NCBI GenBank assembly: GCA_932294295.1
Contig: OW028573.1
Coordinates: forward strand, 3,048,001 to 3,112,000
From: Alitta virens
Lineage: Eukaryota > Annelida > Polychaeta > Phyllodocida > Nereididae
DNA length: 64,000 nucleotides
Direction: 5' to 3'
The notes under the pieces are model-generated. The model made no database searches and was not told the origin of the DNA. It saw only the letters and a program-made list of their open reading frames with translations. Below are positions 26,908 through 40,846 of this stretch, piece after piece; the first letter of the stretch is position 1; each line of letters opens with the position of its first letter. Position numbers and translations under genes: made by a program.

Positions 26908-27225
26908 GTGTCGATAATGGGGGATATATACCCCCCTTTTGAGTAGGGGGGGGGGGGGATTGGATGATCAATGCAATCAATCCCTTCCCCCCTGAAATTC
27001 AAAAATGAAAATTACTTTTTCTACACACTTCTGTTTTTGGAACATTTAAATCAGTGCTTTGTTAAACAGTTTTACACTTTATATCAAATATCAGTTTAAT
27101 TTATCTGTAAAAATGGTTAGGCATCAATGATCCGCATAACTGTACCTCTTGACAAGTGTCCACGCGTTAAAGAGGATCTGCTCGAATTTATGAACAGTGA
27201 CCCCCCCCCCCCCCCACCGACATTT
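26908..27225. mobile_element. Candidate MITE-like repeat, copy 1
   Basis: Shares several blocks in the same order with 30453-30716: a start near GGTGTCGAT, a GGGGGATATATACC-like hairpin, a G run followed by GATGATCAATGCAA, a C run, and tacctcttgacaagtgtcca. The other copy ends in ATCGACACC, the inverse of this start, suggesting terminal inverted repeats. No transposase is present. Confidence 0.35.
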
Positions 27226-27699
27226 TGAGCAAAATTATATGCTGCAATATAATTAATTAATTCAATCTTCAGTTTTATACTACTTTGACATAGGCTACTC
27301 CACGTTGAGAAAACATGACTTATAGCAGTACCCCATGGGTTGCTGCTTATATTGTCATATGTAACGTTCTGGCGAGAGATCATGCCTATGAATAGTTCCT
27401 TAATTATGTGGGCCTGTGCGTGTTCTGTTGATCGCGTTCTCATTTAAGATGTATATAATATTATAAGCAGAAATGCCATATTATATTGATTTTGTTGAAC
27501 GATTCTGAGCTCCCTCCAAAAAAAAAAAAATTATATAGCTAGCTGGTTCATTTTTTTATGAATGTGGTGTCGCCATTCTTTTTGTTTTTCTATTTGTCTT
27601 ATCTTTTTATTTTTACCGTGTTTGGTAATATTTCCTGCTGTGGTGCAATGCATTTGAAGCCCTCTGGTGTTAAATGTGAAATTGACTGCAGTATCGTCG

Positions 27700-28122
27700 A
27701 GTGTTGACATGCAGTGACAGTACACACTGTTGATCTCAGTGGCGCGGCAACATTACTCAGGTAATTCGGATGCAATACAGGACATCATTTGTAACATATT
27801 GTCTTATTAGGCAAGCCATGACTTTAGTGAACATATCAGACTCGGCTATATCTGTATACAGCTGTATATATATCTGTACATGTACAGGACACCTCCAGTA
27901 AACACGATAAAGAAAATAAGTGTGCAAACACCAATTGTAGGCTACACAGATAATGTCTTGATATTAGCTCTGTCCAAAAATGGTGTGTTCGATGTTTAAG
28001 TTGTAACAGTGGTTGGTTACATCACGAGGAGTCTTCTATGTTTACTCTCTGTGAATCAACGTCTAACAATCAAATGCATCATTTATATTTAAATATTCAA
28101 TCAAACCATTTATCATAATTCA
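27700..28122 (+). promoter_or_regulatory. Possible promoter and 5' UTR exon/intron of the UNG gene
   Basis: A plausible donor (CTCAG|gtaatt, near 27760) and an acceptor (cataattcag, ending near 28122) flank a possible 5' UTR intron before the UNG start codon. The short GGCGCGGC just before the donor is locally GC-rich. No TATA box was identified. Confidence 0.3.
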
Positions 28123-28138
28123 GATAAATTTGAGAAAC

Positions 28139-29826
28139 ATGCCCAGAAAAAGGAAAAACGAAAATGAATCTGACCCAGGACAGGGATCGTCTAAGAGAAA
28201 AAAGAAAACTACAGGTAAAAATATTGATTTGTATTTGGCATAATTGATGAATTATTGACATCCTTCTACTTGTTGTGTGTCATGAATATTATAGTCAGTG
28301 CATGACTGTCATCAACCCATGCTTAATATTGTATTAACTAAGCACCTTTTAAATTATTTTATATATAGTCTAATTGAGAATGAAAAAATAAAAATCATAA
28401 CTGTTACACTATCAAGTTTTTATCACCTAGTATGTTTTTTTCCCTTCAGATAACAAGGCCAAGGAAGACAAACAACCTGCTGCAAGTGCCTGCTCAACAC
28501 TGGATCTAAAATCTCTCCTAAAAGAAAATTCATGGTCAAAGCAGCTAAGCGAAGAATTTGACAAAGATCACTTCAAGCAAATAGAAAAGCAACTGGCAAA
28601 TGATTTGAATAGTGGCAAAACAGTATTTCCACCACAGGAAGCAATATTTAATGCTTTCAGCCTCACACCTTTTGATAAGGTAATTTTTAATGAGGATTTC
28701 ATTTTTTTATGATGTAGAAAAAGGAACACTGCATACTTTAGACATAGGTTAGGGCTTGCAAGATTACATTAGGCCCTATTAAGCTCTATTAGCAGATTAG
28801 TAGCTGAGTATGGTAGGCATACTAGGCAAGGCCCTGGTTACCTCTGCTGAAGACCCTATAGGTTGGGATCCCAGCCTAGCCACTCTATCTCAGCTGGATG
28901 TCTTTGGTGCCTTGTAGGTACTCAGTGATTGGAAACTTCCAAGCTCTGTGTCTGTGTTCGAACAGCAAATATGTAACATGGTTTGGACTTCAAGCCTTAT
29001 GAAGTTATCATCTCATCATTACGTCTGCCTCTGACAGTGGGTCATAGAATCTGAGCTTCAGACCAGTAGTAGAATAAAGACAAAACACAAAAATACAATA
29101 TATTTTTACATTCAATTGCAGGTGAATGTTGTTATCCTGGGACAGGATCCTTACCATGATGTTGGCCAGGTAAATTAATTGTTATATATTTTCAAAATTT
29201 GCTGAGGTCACAATTAGGTATGCCAGCAATTTGAAAATTTCCACCGATGGCTCATTATACTGTCTTATTTACTTGTATAGGCCCATGGACTGTCATTCTC
29301 AGTCAAACCTGGCATCAAACACCCCCCATCTTTAAAAAATATTTTCAAGGAACTGGACAAGGAATATGGGAACTACAAGATCCCTAAAAATGGAAATCTT
29401 GAGGCCTGGGCTAAGCAGGGAGTGATGTTGCTTAATGCTACATTGACAGTTGAGTAAGTAAGAAAAAATGAATAAGATATTCTTGTTTTGTGTTTTTGTT
29501 GTTGTTGAATTGTTTAATAGCTCTTTGCAAATTTTCCATTTTGTAGAGCTCACAAGCCCAATTCACATTCAAAATATGGATGGCTGAAGTTCACAGATGG
29601 TGTCCTTCGGGTGCTTAATGAGAAGAAAAGCAATTTGGTCTTCATTCTTTGGGGAGGATTTGCACACAAGAAGGCCTCCTTCATCGATGCATCAAAGCAC
29701 ACTGTGATCAAAACTGCCCACCCATCCCCTTTGTCATTCAACAAATTTCTGGGATGTAATTGTTTCAAAATGGCAAACGCAGCATTGGTTAAATATGGAA
29801 AACCTGAAATTGACTGGAAATTGTAA
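28139..29826 (+). CDS. UNG: Uracil-DNA glycosylase (family 1, UNG)
   Basis: Coding exons are 28139-28214, 28450-28679, 29122-29169, 29281-29453 and 29547-29826, giving 268 residues. The enzyme cleaves uracil from DNA to start base excision repair. Family-1 hallmarks are complete: GQDPYH (109-114, catalytic Asp111, Tyr113), FSV (stacking Phe124), LLNATL with uracil-binding Asn170, and HPSPLS with His234. These keep the same mutual spacing as human Asp145, Asn204 and His268 (constant offset of 34). The N-terminus is short, with basic patches PRKRK and KRKKK resembling nuclear localisation signals. No QxxLxxFF-type PCNA-binding motif or mitochondrial presequence is visible. The residues after GQDPYH are DVGQ, where human UNG has GPNQ. 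An AATAAA lies at 29935-29940. Confidence 0.96.
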
Positions 29827-29934
29827 CCACAGTGTTAATATTGCAAATATAATCTAACTCTTCAAATTCCAATCTGTGAGTGTAAATATAATGAAGTCTA
29901 CAGTTGTATATCTTCTTGGGAAATATTTATTGAA

Positions 29935-29940
29935 AATAAA
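29935..29940 (+). terminator. Polyadenylation signal of UNG
   Basis: AATAAA about 110 bases after the UNG stop codon; a second copy lies at 30040-30045. Confidence 0.6.
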
Positions 29941-30452
29941 TATGCCATAGACTTCTACATTTTATGACAGTCAAATGATGTCAGATACTATACGCTGATT
30001 GATTATGTACATCATCATGATGTAAGATACACTTTATTGAATAAAACAAACACGATGATCATGTTTTTTAATTTAATGCTAGCAGTGAGTGCAGCTACAA
30101 TCTCTACCCTGAGCTACCCTGGCGACACCTATGGTTTTGGACACAGGCGACATCTATCGAATTCTGTAGAACTAGAAACCATGCTTGACATGAATTTGTA
30201 GAGCTAGAGTGGCCGGTCTTCAGTGCTTGTTTTTTTGGGACAATTGCACCTGTCACACTTCTATTTGGGATCCAGTTGAATACCAGGTACATGTTATGAT
30301 TGTAACCAGCACTTAATATGTGCTCAGCAAAATTTACTTAGGGTGTCCATAATCCATGAAAGCTGTCATCAGTGACATTATTCCCTACTGTCACGGTCCA
30401 CTGGTCCAGAACTGTCGCAAAAGCTCGTCATAGTCCTGTTTGCTCTGCTAAG

Positions 30453-30716
30453 GGGCGTTGATTCATGTGGGAGATATACCTCCCACTTTTTGGGAAGGGG
30501 GGGATGATCAATGCAAAAACCCCTCCCCCCCCCCTGACGAAATGACCTTCACATTTAATAACAGTACAACTTTATCAAAAATATTTTGGCACCCTTGTTT
30601 TACCTCTTGACAAGTGTCCATGTTTTAACTACCACCACTCGTAAGGACGAGGGAAAGTTACAGGTGACGGAGAAAGTAGGCCTGCATCCCCTCCACTCGT
30701 CAAGAGAAATCGACAC
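30453..30716. mobile_element. Candidate MITE-like repeat, copy 2
   Basis: Begins GGCGTTGAT and ends ATCGACACCC, an imperfect inverted pair. It shares the GATATACC, GATGATCAATGCAA and tacctcttgacaagtgtcca blocks with the copy at 26.9-27.2 kb. Non-coding. Confidence 0.35.
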
Positions 30717-31179
30717 CCAGGGCTGCCTCTAATAATGGTATACTATTGGCTACTGGATGTAATGTCTAGCTCTTACAAATTCAACATATGATAATATATT
30801 TTACAATTATACAATGGTTACATGTAACATAAGATGTGTATTATGTACACCCGAAAATGTCAGTGTACAACTCAGCCTATCGGCCTCGTACGTTGTACAT
30901 AACATTTGAAGGTGTACATATCTCATGTCTCACAATGTAACCATTGTGTAATTGTTTTGTACAGCTGAACCCCAATATTTTTATTGTCAGTGTGATATTT
31001 TTCATTGTGATTCACTTGAAAATAGCACTCCGTCTACAATTTGTCTAATTAATTAATACCAGTGTATTAAGATCGGTGAAGGTTATTAGGTTTCAGAAAA
31101 TGTTAGAATTTTAAAAATCTGATAAATAAACTGAAAAATTGATAAATAAAACGTGTGTGACGCTTGCGACGTTACTGTA

Positions 31180-31290
31180 GGCCCGCCCACTTTCTGGTTG
31201 CCTACCAATCGCAGTGCGGCATATACAAAACTAACTGTTATACATGAGGATTTGTACAACGGCGTACATAATGCTAAATTCCAATGCATG
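31180..31290 (+). promoter_or_regulatory. Candidate promoter and first exon of the ALDH9A1 gene
   Basis: A short GC-rich patch (gcccgcccac, then ccaatcg) precedes a consensus donor, ATG|gtgagt at 31290/31291. Splicing it to the acceptor ending at 31920 (cttcatttca|g) keeps an upstream frame open. ATGs at 31244 and 31271 would then read in frame into the ALDH coding sequence, adding about 16 or 7 residues. Confidence 0.4.
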
Positions 31291-31329
31291 GTGAGTGGTA
31301 CCAATATAATTAAATGCTAGATAACTACA

Positions 31330-31446
31330 GTTGTTTGACTTATGGTTTGTTTGACCATACAAATTGACTTACGGTTTGTTTGACTTATGGTTTGTTTGAC
31401 TTATGGTTTGTCTTATGGTTTGGCTTATGGTTTGGCTTATGGTTTG
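31330..31446 (+). repeat. Minisatellite of TTGACTTATGGTTTG-like units
   Basis: About seven imperfect units of 11-18 bp ending in TATGGTTTG or TACGGTTTG, in the putative first ALDH9A1 intron. Confidence 0.85.
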
Positions 31447-31660
31447 ATGAGCCAGGGCGCAAATGTGGGAAAGGGGGCAGGGGAAGAGATGCCGTAACTG
31501 CAGCCGTGATGAGGGTGACTCGATCCGCATTAAGGGAAATACTGACAAAACACTTTATATGCTGGATGCTGTTAAATGGATTGCAGTTAATCTAGAACCT
31601 GGATCTAGTTATCTGCTATAAGCTCAATTATGATTGTCCCCCTACCAAGGTAAAGTGGGG

Positions 31661-31679
31661 GGGGGGGGGGGGGCATCAT
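31661..31679 (+). repeat. Poly-G tract
   Basis: Run of roughly 17 G in the putative first ALDH9A1 intron. Confidence 0.85.
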
Positions 31680-31921
31680 GCATGCACCCCCTGCAACAAG
31701 GTACAAGGCCCATGGATGCTATTATTTAAACCACATACTGAATTAGTGATATGGTTACTTCTAATCAGAATATTTAATTCTTTTCCTCCTGAACTGTGCA
31801 GTAAAAATTTAATGACATACATTTTAAGAACAATAGGCCTGATCGACCTATCATTGCTCCCAGCTGGTTATCATGATAACTGAGAAGTAGGTCTTTTTAA
31901 TGCTTTTTTCTTCATTTCAGG

Positions 31922-35115
<3,194 letters not shown>

Positions 35116-35515
35116 GATGGTGAAATGGATAAAGCATGTTCTTCAAATTTCTAGGACATTTTTTTAGGATGTTCACATTCCGGTGTAGGAGAATTATAAA
35201 TTTCACAGTAATTAATAAGTACTTATGTACTGTACTATAACAAAAAATTTCTCTCGCTGCGAATGAAAGTAATTAAGGTTATTGAGCTTCATTGATTAAT
35301 TTTGGAAATCTAGTCAAAAGCTTGTCCATTAACACATCAATGAGAAAGGCATTTGTATGCTGAGGAACTGAGTTCACTTGGTACATAGCTGTGACTATAT
35401 GAATTCTTTTTAGAAAAGTTTGATTGAAGAAATTATTTTCAAATGTGCGATTTATGATTGTGAAACGAGACGAAGATATTGAAGTTAAATATATGTCAAG
35501 TTTTATTATGATGTA

Positions 35516-35521
35516 AATAAA
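35516..35521 (+). terminator. Polyadenylation signal of ALDH9A1
   Basis: AATAAA about 400 bases after the stop codon, the first clear plus-strand signal downstream. Confidence 0.5.
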
Positions 35522-35931
35522 CAGTTATTTGTACAAAACATTTCACAGTGGTGCCACATCAAGTGGTTCATAATTGAATCACGCGAAAGATGAAATGTCC
35601 AAACATATCACACAAGATAAATAATTATATATACAAAGTTGATGACGACTGTACATTGTACAGTATGATTCTTGCATGGGATGTCTGATTCTTCTTGGAA
35701 GAATGATGAGTATAGCACCATTGTTCATGATCATCACCATTTGGTTTGGAAGCTTTTGTAACCCCTCCCACTAAATTTGAGACTTGAGTATTGTCAAGGC
35801 ACCTGAAAATAATGACAGAAAGTGAGAAACATGTAATTGCTTGGTAAAAGCATTTAATAAAAGTGGATATTTTAGGTTCTTATGAGATTTTCTGATTTAT
35901 TGAATTAATTATAAGGTTGAATGTTGATTTG

Positions 35932-35997
35932 GTTGATTGGCTGAAATCAATACTGCTTGCCAAAGTTGATTGGCTGAAATCAATACTGCTTGCCAAA
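35932..35997 (+). repeat. 33-bp direct repeat, two copies
   Basis: Two adjacent, identical 33-bp units (gttgattggctgaaatcaat and onward) between the ALDH9A1 3' end and the first matrix-protein gene. Confidence 0.95.
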
Positions 35998-36319
35998 GTG
36001 TTGCAAAGGCTTGGTGTATTTGACATTGTCATTTTGAAGTGCAGTAAACCATGCCTTAGTGAATGTTTCAAAGTGAAATTCATGTATAGCTTTACCAAAA
36101 TTCAATTAAATTTAAATTGCTTATTTATTTGATATGTCAAACTTTGGTTTCGTCCAAACTTTGGCTAACTGGAATTAAATTGAGTGGTCAGTTTGAATTT
36201 GACCTCTGCAAGCTTGATTGTTGTTATTTGATTAAGCGGAAGTGCTTTTTAAAAGACGGAAGATATCAAATGATTTTAGTGTGTGTTTTACGAAGTTGAA
36301 ATATGGTAAAATGTACCTT

Positions 36320-38326
36320 TTAATAAACAACATTGGATGGACCGTAGCCAGTGTCAACCAAGTTAATTCCGCAGAGATCCTTGAAGCTGTAGCTGCTTCC
36401 GTATGAGTAGTGATCAGCGCCCTGGTTCTTGGTTCCGGGAGCGCATCGCTGGACGTAAGGGTTTCCGTTGCTGCAGAGAATGAAGCTCTCCAAGTTGTTG
36501 TAGTAGATTCCATCTCCAAGGCATCCCTCTGCAAAAAGAGAAAATCATGCCCATGTAATGTCGTTGTCTGTAGTCAGATAAGGTCATCACTGTAGTCAGA
36601 TAAGGTCATCACTGTAGTCAGATAAGGTCATCACATGCTGTGCTATCAATGAAAGTGCTATTGGTAGTTAACTACATATTAATTCACCATGTTGATCTGT
36701 GTAATACACAAGCAGAAGATCATACTTAGAAGGAATGGCTTTCTGTTGACATGCTGTATGTCATTGTGGATGATAGTGGCAAGGAATTCTTTGGTACTGT
36801 ATATATCATGAGAGTCACTTTTGTTTAGAAGTCCGTTCCTTTTCGTCATTACACAGGGATTAACCAAAAGTGTGATGTTTGAAAGTCTGGTGTATGGATT
36901 TTAATTTTATTAACAGTCTTAGTGTAGCTTATTGTTGACACTGTTGACTGTTGACAACTTGACACTGTTAGTGAGACAAGCTAAAAGACATTTCCTGCAT
37001 GAAACATCTTGGTAAAAGAAATAATCAGAAAATCTCTTTCCTGTGATTATGAGCATATTGCATGGTACCTGTCATAAATGCTTAATTGCCACGGAAGCAT
37101 TGTACAGGTGTACAAAATTTAATGATTGATTTGCCCCAGTGCCATTATCAGACCCGCTAATAGTTGCTTCAGGCGTAATATTTGCGTGTGGGGAACCTGT
37201 GCTAAATTTTATTGGCTCCGGTAATTAGGTTGTCGAGATATCAAAGGATCCAAAATCTCTCTTAATTGCTTAGCAATAAATCATGTCATCAGTTACTACA
37301 GACAATGACTGATAATGATCACTCTTCCTGTTCTTTCCTATCAGTACAAAGCCATTATGAAACTAACCTGTTGGATCTGCCAACTGATTCTTCAGAATTT
37401 CTTTACCAGCATTTTAGTCACATAGCCTTTGTGCTAATGTTTATTGTTAGTTTATTGTGACTTTAAATATAGATTTTTATTATTACTTATTATTAACGTT
37501 TGAAACGGATGTAGGAGTTGAAATTTTTAATGCTATTATAAAAATTTGATTATGACACAAAGTATACATAAAGAAAATGTCTCAACCGAATTTTAACGCC
37601 CCTGGCAGGCCTCTTTAAGCGTGAGTCTTTCTCAGTCCCCTAGGGCAATTGTCAGTCCATCAGGCTTAACACTTTTAACCAGGACAAATTTCAGTAAAAA
37701 AGTACTAAATAGGAAAACCAGGTCGATATGGATAAAACTAATAGTGAGTTTGACTTACTTGAGAACTGTCCGTGGTATGTCATGGAGTCGTACTTTGGCT
37801 TGGTAGCAACTTCTTTCACTGGAGCAGGGTGCACTGGGGCCTTGTAGGTAGGTTGCACAGCAGCATGAGTGGGAACATGGGCAGGGCCGTGTCCTTTGGC
37901 AGCAGGGCCGTTTCCATAGGCAGCAGGGCCGTTTCCATAAGGAGCAGGGACATGGTGGAGCGGGCCAGGGCCATAGGCCACAGGGGCACCCTGGTAAGCA
38001 GGACCAGCAGCTTGGTAATGATAAGGAGCCATGAGGGGAGCATAGAAGCCCTGTTTGGGGGCAGGGTAGCCATGGGGGAACTCGTTGTTCAAGTAAGGGA
38101 ATCCTCTGTAGTCATAGGGGAAGCCTTTGGAAACAACGTATGGGTAGATGCTCTTGTCAAGTGGTTCTTCATACTTTGGTGGCTCCACCTGGTGTTCTGC
38201 TTCCTCAACTGGTGCCGCTGGTTCCTTGTATTCAACCTCCTTGTACTCTGGCTTCTTGTAAGCTGCTTGGTCTACTGGGACAGCGAAAGCTGCTGCAAGA
38301 CAGGATAGGATGATGACGACCTTCAT
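36320..38326 (-). CDS. Secreted Tyr/Pro/Gly-rich protein with C-terminal 4-Cys domain, cluster gene A
   Basis: Two coding exons, 38326-37759 and 36528-36320, give 258 residues. A signal peptide (about 1-15, MKVVIILSCLAAAFA) leads into KPEYKE-type acidic/basic repeats. A Tyr/Pro/Phe segment follows, then Gly/Pro/Ala repeats (YGNGPAA, KGHGPA). Exon 2 begins in phase 1, two codons before the first Cys. Its domain has spacing C-x15-C-x9-C-x23-C and motifs DGIYYN, CSNG, CAPGT and CGINLVD. The layout (DG-Y, C-x-x-G, C-x-x-G, last C) recalls a CBM14/peritrophin chitin-binding fold lacking two cysteines; this relation is inferred. A TATA box lies at 38444-38451. The intron holds three copies of a 22-bp AGATAAGGTCATCA-containing repeat. 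It is the largest of the family, probably an extracellular matrix or structural protein; exact role unknown. Confidence 0.85.
36570..36634 (-). repeat. Triplicated 22-bp repeat with GATAAGGTCA core, in gene A intron
   Basis: Three head-to-tail copies of gtagtcagataaggtcatca (22-bp period). Each contains GATAAG, a GATA-factor-type site, overlapping AGGTCA, a nuclear-receptor half-site. It starts about 40 bp inside the intron from exon 2. Confidence 0.85.
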
Positions 38327-38339
38327 GTTGATGGTGATG

Positions 38340-38355
38340 ATGCTGCTGCTGCTGC
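38340..38355 (-). repeat. Short CAG run in gene A 5' UTR
   Basis: On the transcribed strand five CAG units sit just upstream of the start codon. Confidence 0.8.
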
Positions 38356-38443
38356 TGTGTGCCTACAGTGGTCCTACAATTGTCCTCTCAAGTGAATAGG
38401 ATGAGAGACTGGCCCTGACTGACTAGGTCCTCTTTACCTGTCT

Positions 38444-38451
38444 CTTTTATA
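38444..38451 (-). promoter_or_regulatory. TATA box of gene A
   Basis: Minus-strand TATAAAAG about 118 bases before the ATG. A TCAGT initiator-like word starts about 31 bases downstream of the TATA. Confidence 0.75.
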
Positions 38452-38454
38452 GCT

Positions 38455-40640
38455 GGACTCCAAGGCCAGATGGGCAGCAGCCTGCGTGACCACGTGGCGT
38501 CTCTGCTGACCATAGCTTGTTATCCCCAGCACACCCATCCCCTCATTTTTCCTCATCTCCACCTCCTCTTCTCCATCTCCTCCTGGCTAAGACACGCCAA
38601 GTATTCCTGGTAGTCCTCTATCCTTGTCTGACCCTTGAGCACTCTCCTCTATTGTTGTCTGGACCTGGTGTCTTTTTTCCCCTTTTAATGGACACCACAG
38701 GGAATGCTCTGGTTGACCAAGGTCATATTCATCCTAATTTTTCATCTGCATATCTGACAAAATTCACATTTTGACATTTATTTGGAGATTACAACATGCA
38801 TTGTGTTGTATAGTTTTTACTTTTTAGTATGATGTAAGCTAGTGGCATTATGATTTGACTCTGAAATCCAACCTCTACAAAGTTTGCAAAATGACAATGA
38901 ATTCAAGGGCACCAAGCAGAAGTTAAGAGTGCCTGCTCGAGTTTTAGCTAAATATTAATTTAATCCTTATTCAAATTATTGAGGTGACTTGTAAGGATCC
39001 TGGAGCAGGCTTTATGATATTTGATTTTCTACCAGTTTGCTTGTATTAGGTGTTTTTAGTTAGTGGATTTGGGAGTCGTTCACACCCTCTAAGTGTCTCA
39101 CTTAAATGATATATATTGCCAAATTGCTATTTGTTTATTAAGCAAATCAAGTCAGCTGATATGACCAGCTGACTAAGGCAGAAATAATTATGAGATGATA
39201 GAGCTGTATTTGTCACGTTACATGATGCACCCCATGGTAGGGGTCTTACACATGTCCCTTCATAGGCACTGGGTACAAGGCACCAACAGTTGAACATGCG
39301 ATAAATAGTAAGTAAGTGATTGAGTATTTTTATTAGTATCCACATGTATATACAAAAATAATATAATTAGAAAAAATGCAGAGAGGGAAAGAAAAGTACA
39401 ATTAAATAAAACTAGGGAGGCTTGCTAAGTTCAGTAGAACTCTATCGCAAGCCCCACTATCATTTCTCTCATACTGGAACAAAAAATATACATAAGTAGG
39501 TGAGATGAAAGGTTTAATAATGAACCCTCATACTGGCTATACAGGGAATCGAACCTGGGACATAAAATGAGCTCTAGAGTCAAGGTCTTTACCATTATGA
39601 AAAAAAAAAAGAAAAAAAAAAAAAGATTAATTTTTAATTTATCTCTGCCTTGATTGTTGAATCACGACTTGTGCTTTAAAATTAACTTAAGTTCTTTGCT
39701 GTTCATTTATCCCCCATAATTTAAAAGCCAATAAATAACAGCGATACACCAGGATGATAATATAACAGTCACTTGATAGGTTAGTTATACCAGAGGTCTA
39801 GAGCAAACGTTTTTTTAATGGTGGTCCGTGGCATGGTTGTGAGCATAGCCTGGGCACTTTGGACTTGTATGGGCATGCATGGTCATCACTGTCTGACCTC
39901 TGTCCACTCTGGTCCTTGATGTCCAGTCCAGACACTGGCCTTGTCACTTTATTACGGAAACATCACGTCCACGGAAAACAACAGTGACACAAAATGGCGT
40001 TGCTTTATGTTTATTTTGTCATTTTGTTTGATTTTATAGTACTATGAAATTTTTAATGTATGCAATTTTGTAGTATCCAGTTTATGAAGGAGTAAATCAG
40101 AGCAGGGACTTGTTATCTAATTGCTTGTTAACGCTACATCATTGCTACTACCTTGACGTAAAAACTCATTTACTGTCATTTCACTCACTATACTTTTACA
40201 GCTTTCGTTGTTAAATTTCACTCAAGTCTGGATTATACCAGGAGGAAAGTGATTTTATGTAGTTAGTGGACCTATTCGGATAAAACCACACGTGTCCAGT
40301 TAAACATGACGTTTCAATCCAACTAGACTGAAACAAAATTAACCTGGGTGTTCGTAGTTAGTGAAATGCCAGGCAGTAATATTCACAATTTGAATTTTAA
40401 AGTTTAATTTCTTTTTTACCATAACTTTTCACACGTGTAGCTGAAAATATTTTGACTGATAGTTAATTGTTATTTGTCAAGTTAGTTAGAATTAGTGAAG
40501 GCTTATAAGTCGTATTAACTTGAGATACAAAAGCTGTGGCTAATAAATAACATTTTATCTCATCATATCTTATCTTAAACGGCTTTATGGGGAAAGGAGA
40601 GTAGTAGTCTAGATAATTTTAAATTGTCTGTGAAGTTTGC
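38455..40640. other. Upstream spacer of gene A
   Basis: No gene seen. It includes a CACGTG E-box near 38492 and an AGGTCA half-site at 38720. A block rich in TGGTCA/GGTCAT words lies near 39830-39950. Confidence 0.5.
39541..39600 (-). mobile_element. tRNA-like SINE head fragment
   Basis: Minus-strand reading has a B-box-like GGTTCGATTCCC and a weak A-box region (AATGGTAAAGACC), followed on the plus strand by A-rich sequence at 39599-39625. Too degenerate to be a functional tRNA. Confidence 0.35.
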
Positions 40641-40641
40641 C

Positions 40642-40846
40642 AGATAGATAGATATATAGCTACATAGATAGATAGATAGATATATACATAGATAGCTAGA
40701 TAGATAGATAGCTAGATAGACAGGTAAATATATATATAGCTAGATAGATAATTAGGTAGATATCTAGATAAATAGCTAGATAGGTAGCTAGATAGATAGC
40801 TAGATAGATAGATAACTAGATAGATAGCTAGATAGATAGATAGATC
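40642..40846 (+). repeat. GATA/TAGA tetranucleotide array
   Basis: About 200 bp of imperfect GATA units, regularly interrupted by TAGCTAGA, so the array has a higher-order texture. Confidence 0.9.

Noticed and set aside
37772..38308. 178-codon plus-strand open frame
   Set aside because: Antisense shadow of gene A exon 1; the minus frame has the signal peptide, splice site and paralogues.
40642..40846. CRISPR-like array
   Set aside because: It is a GATA microsatellite with interruptions; no unique spacers, and the genome is eukaryotic.
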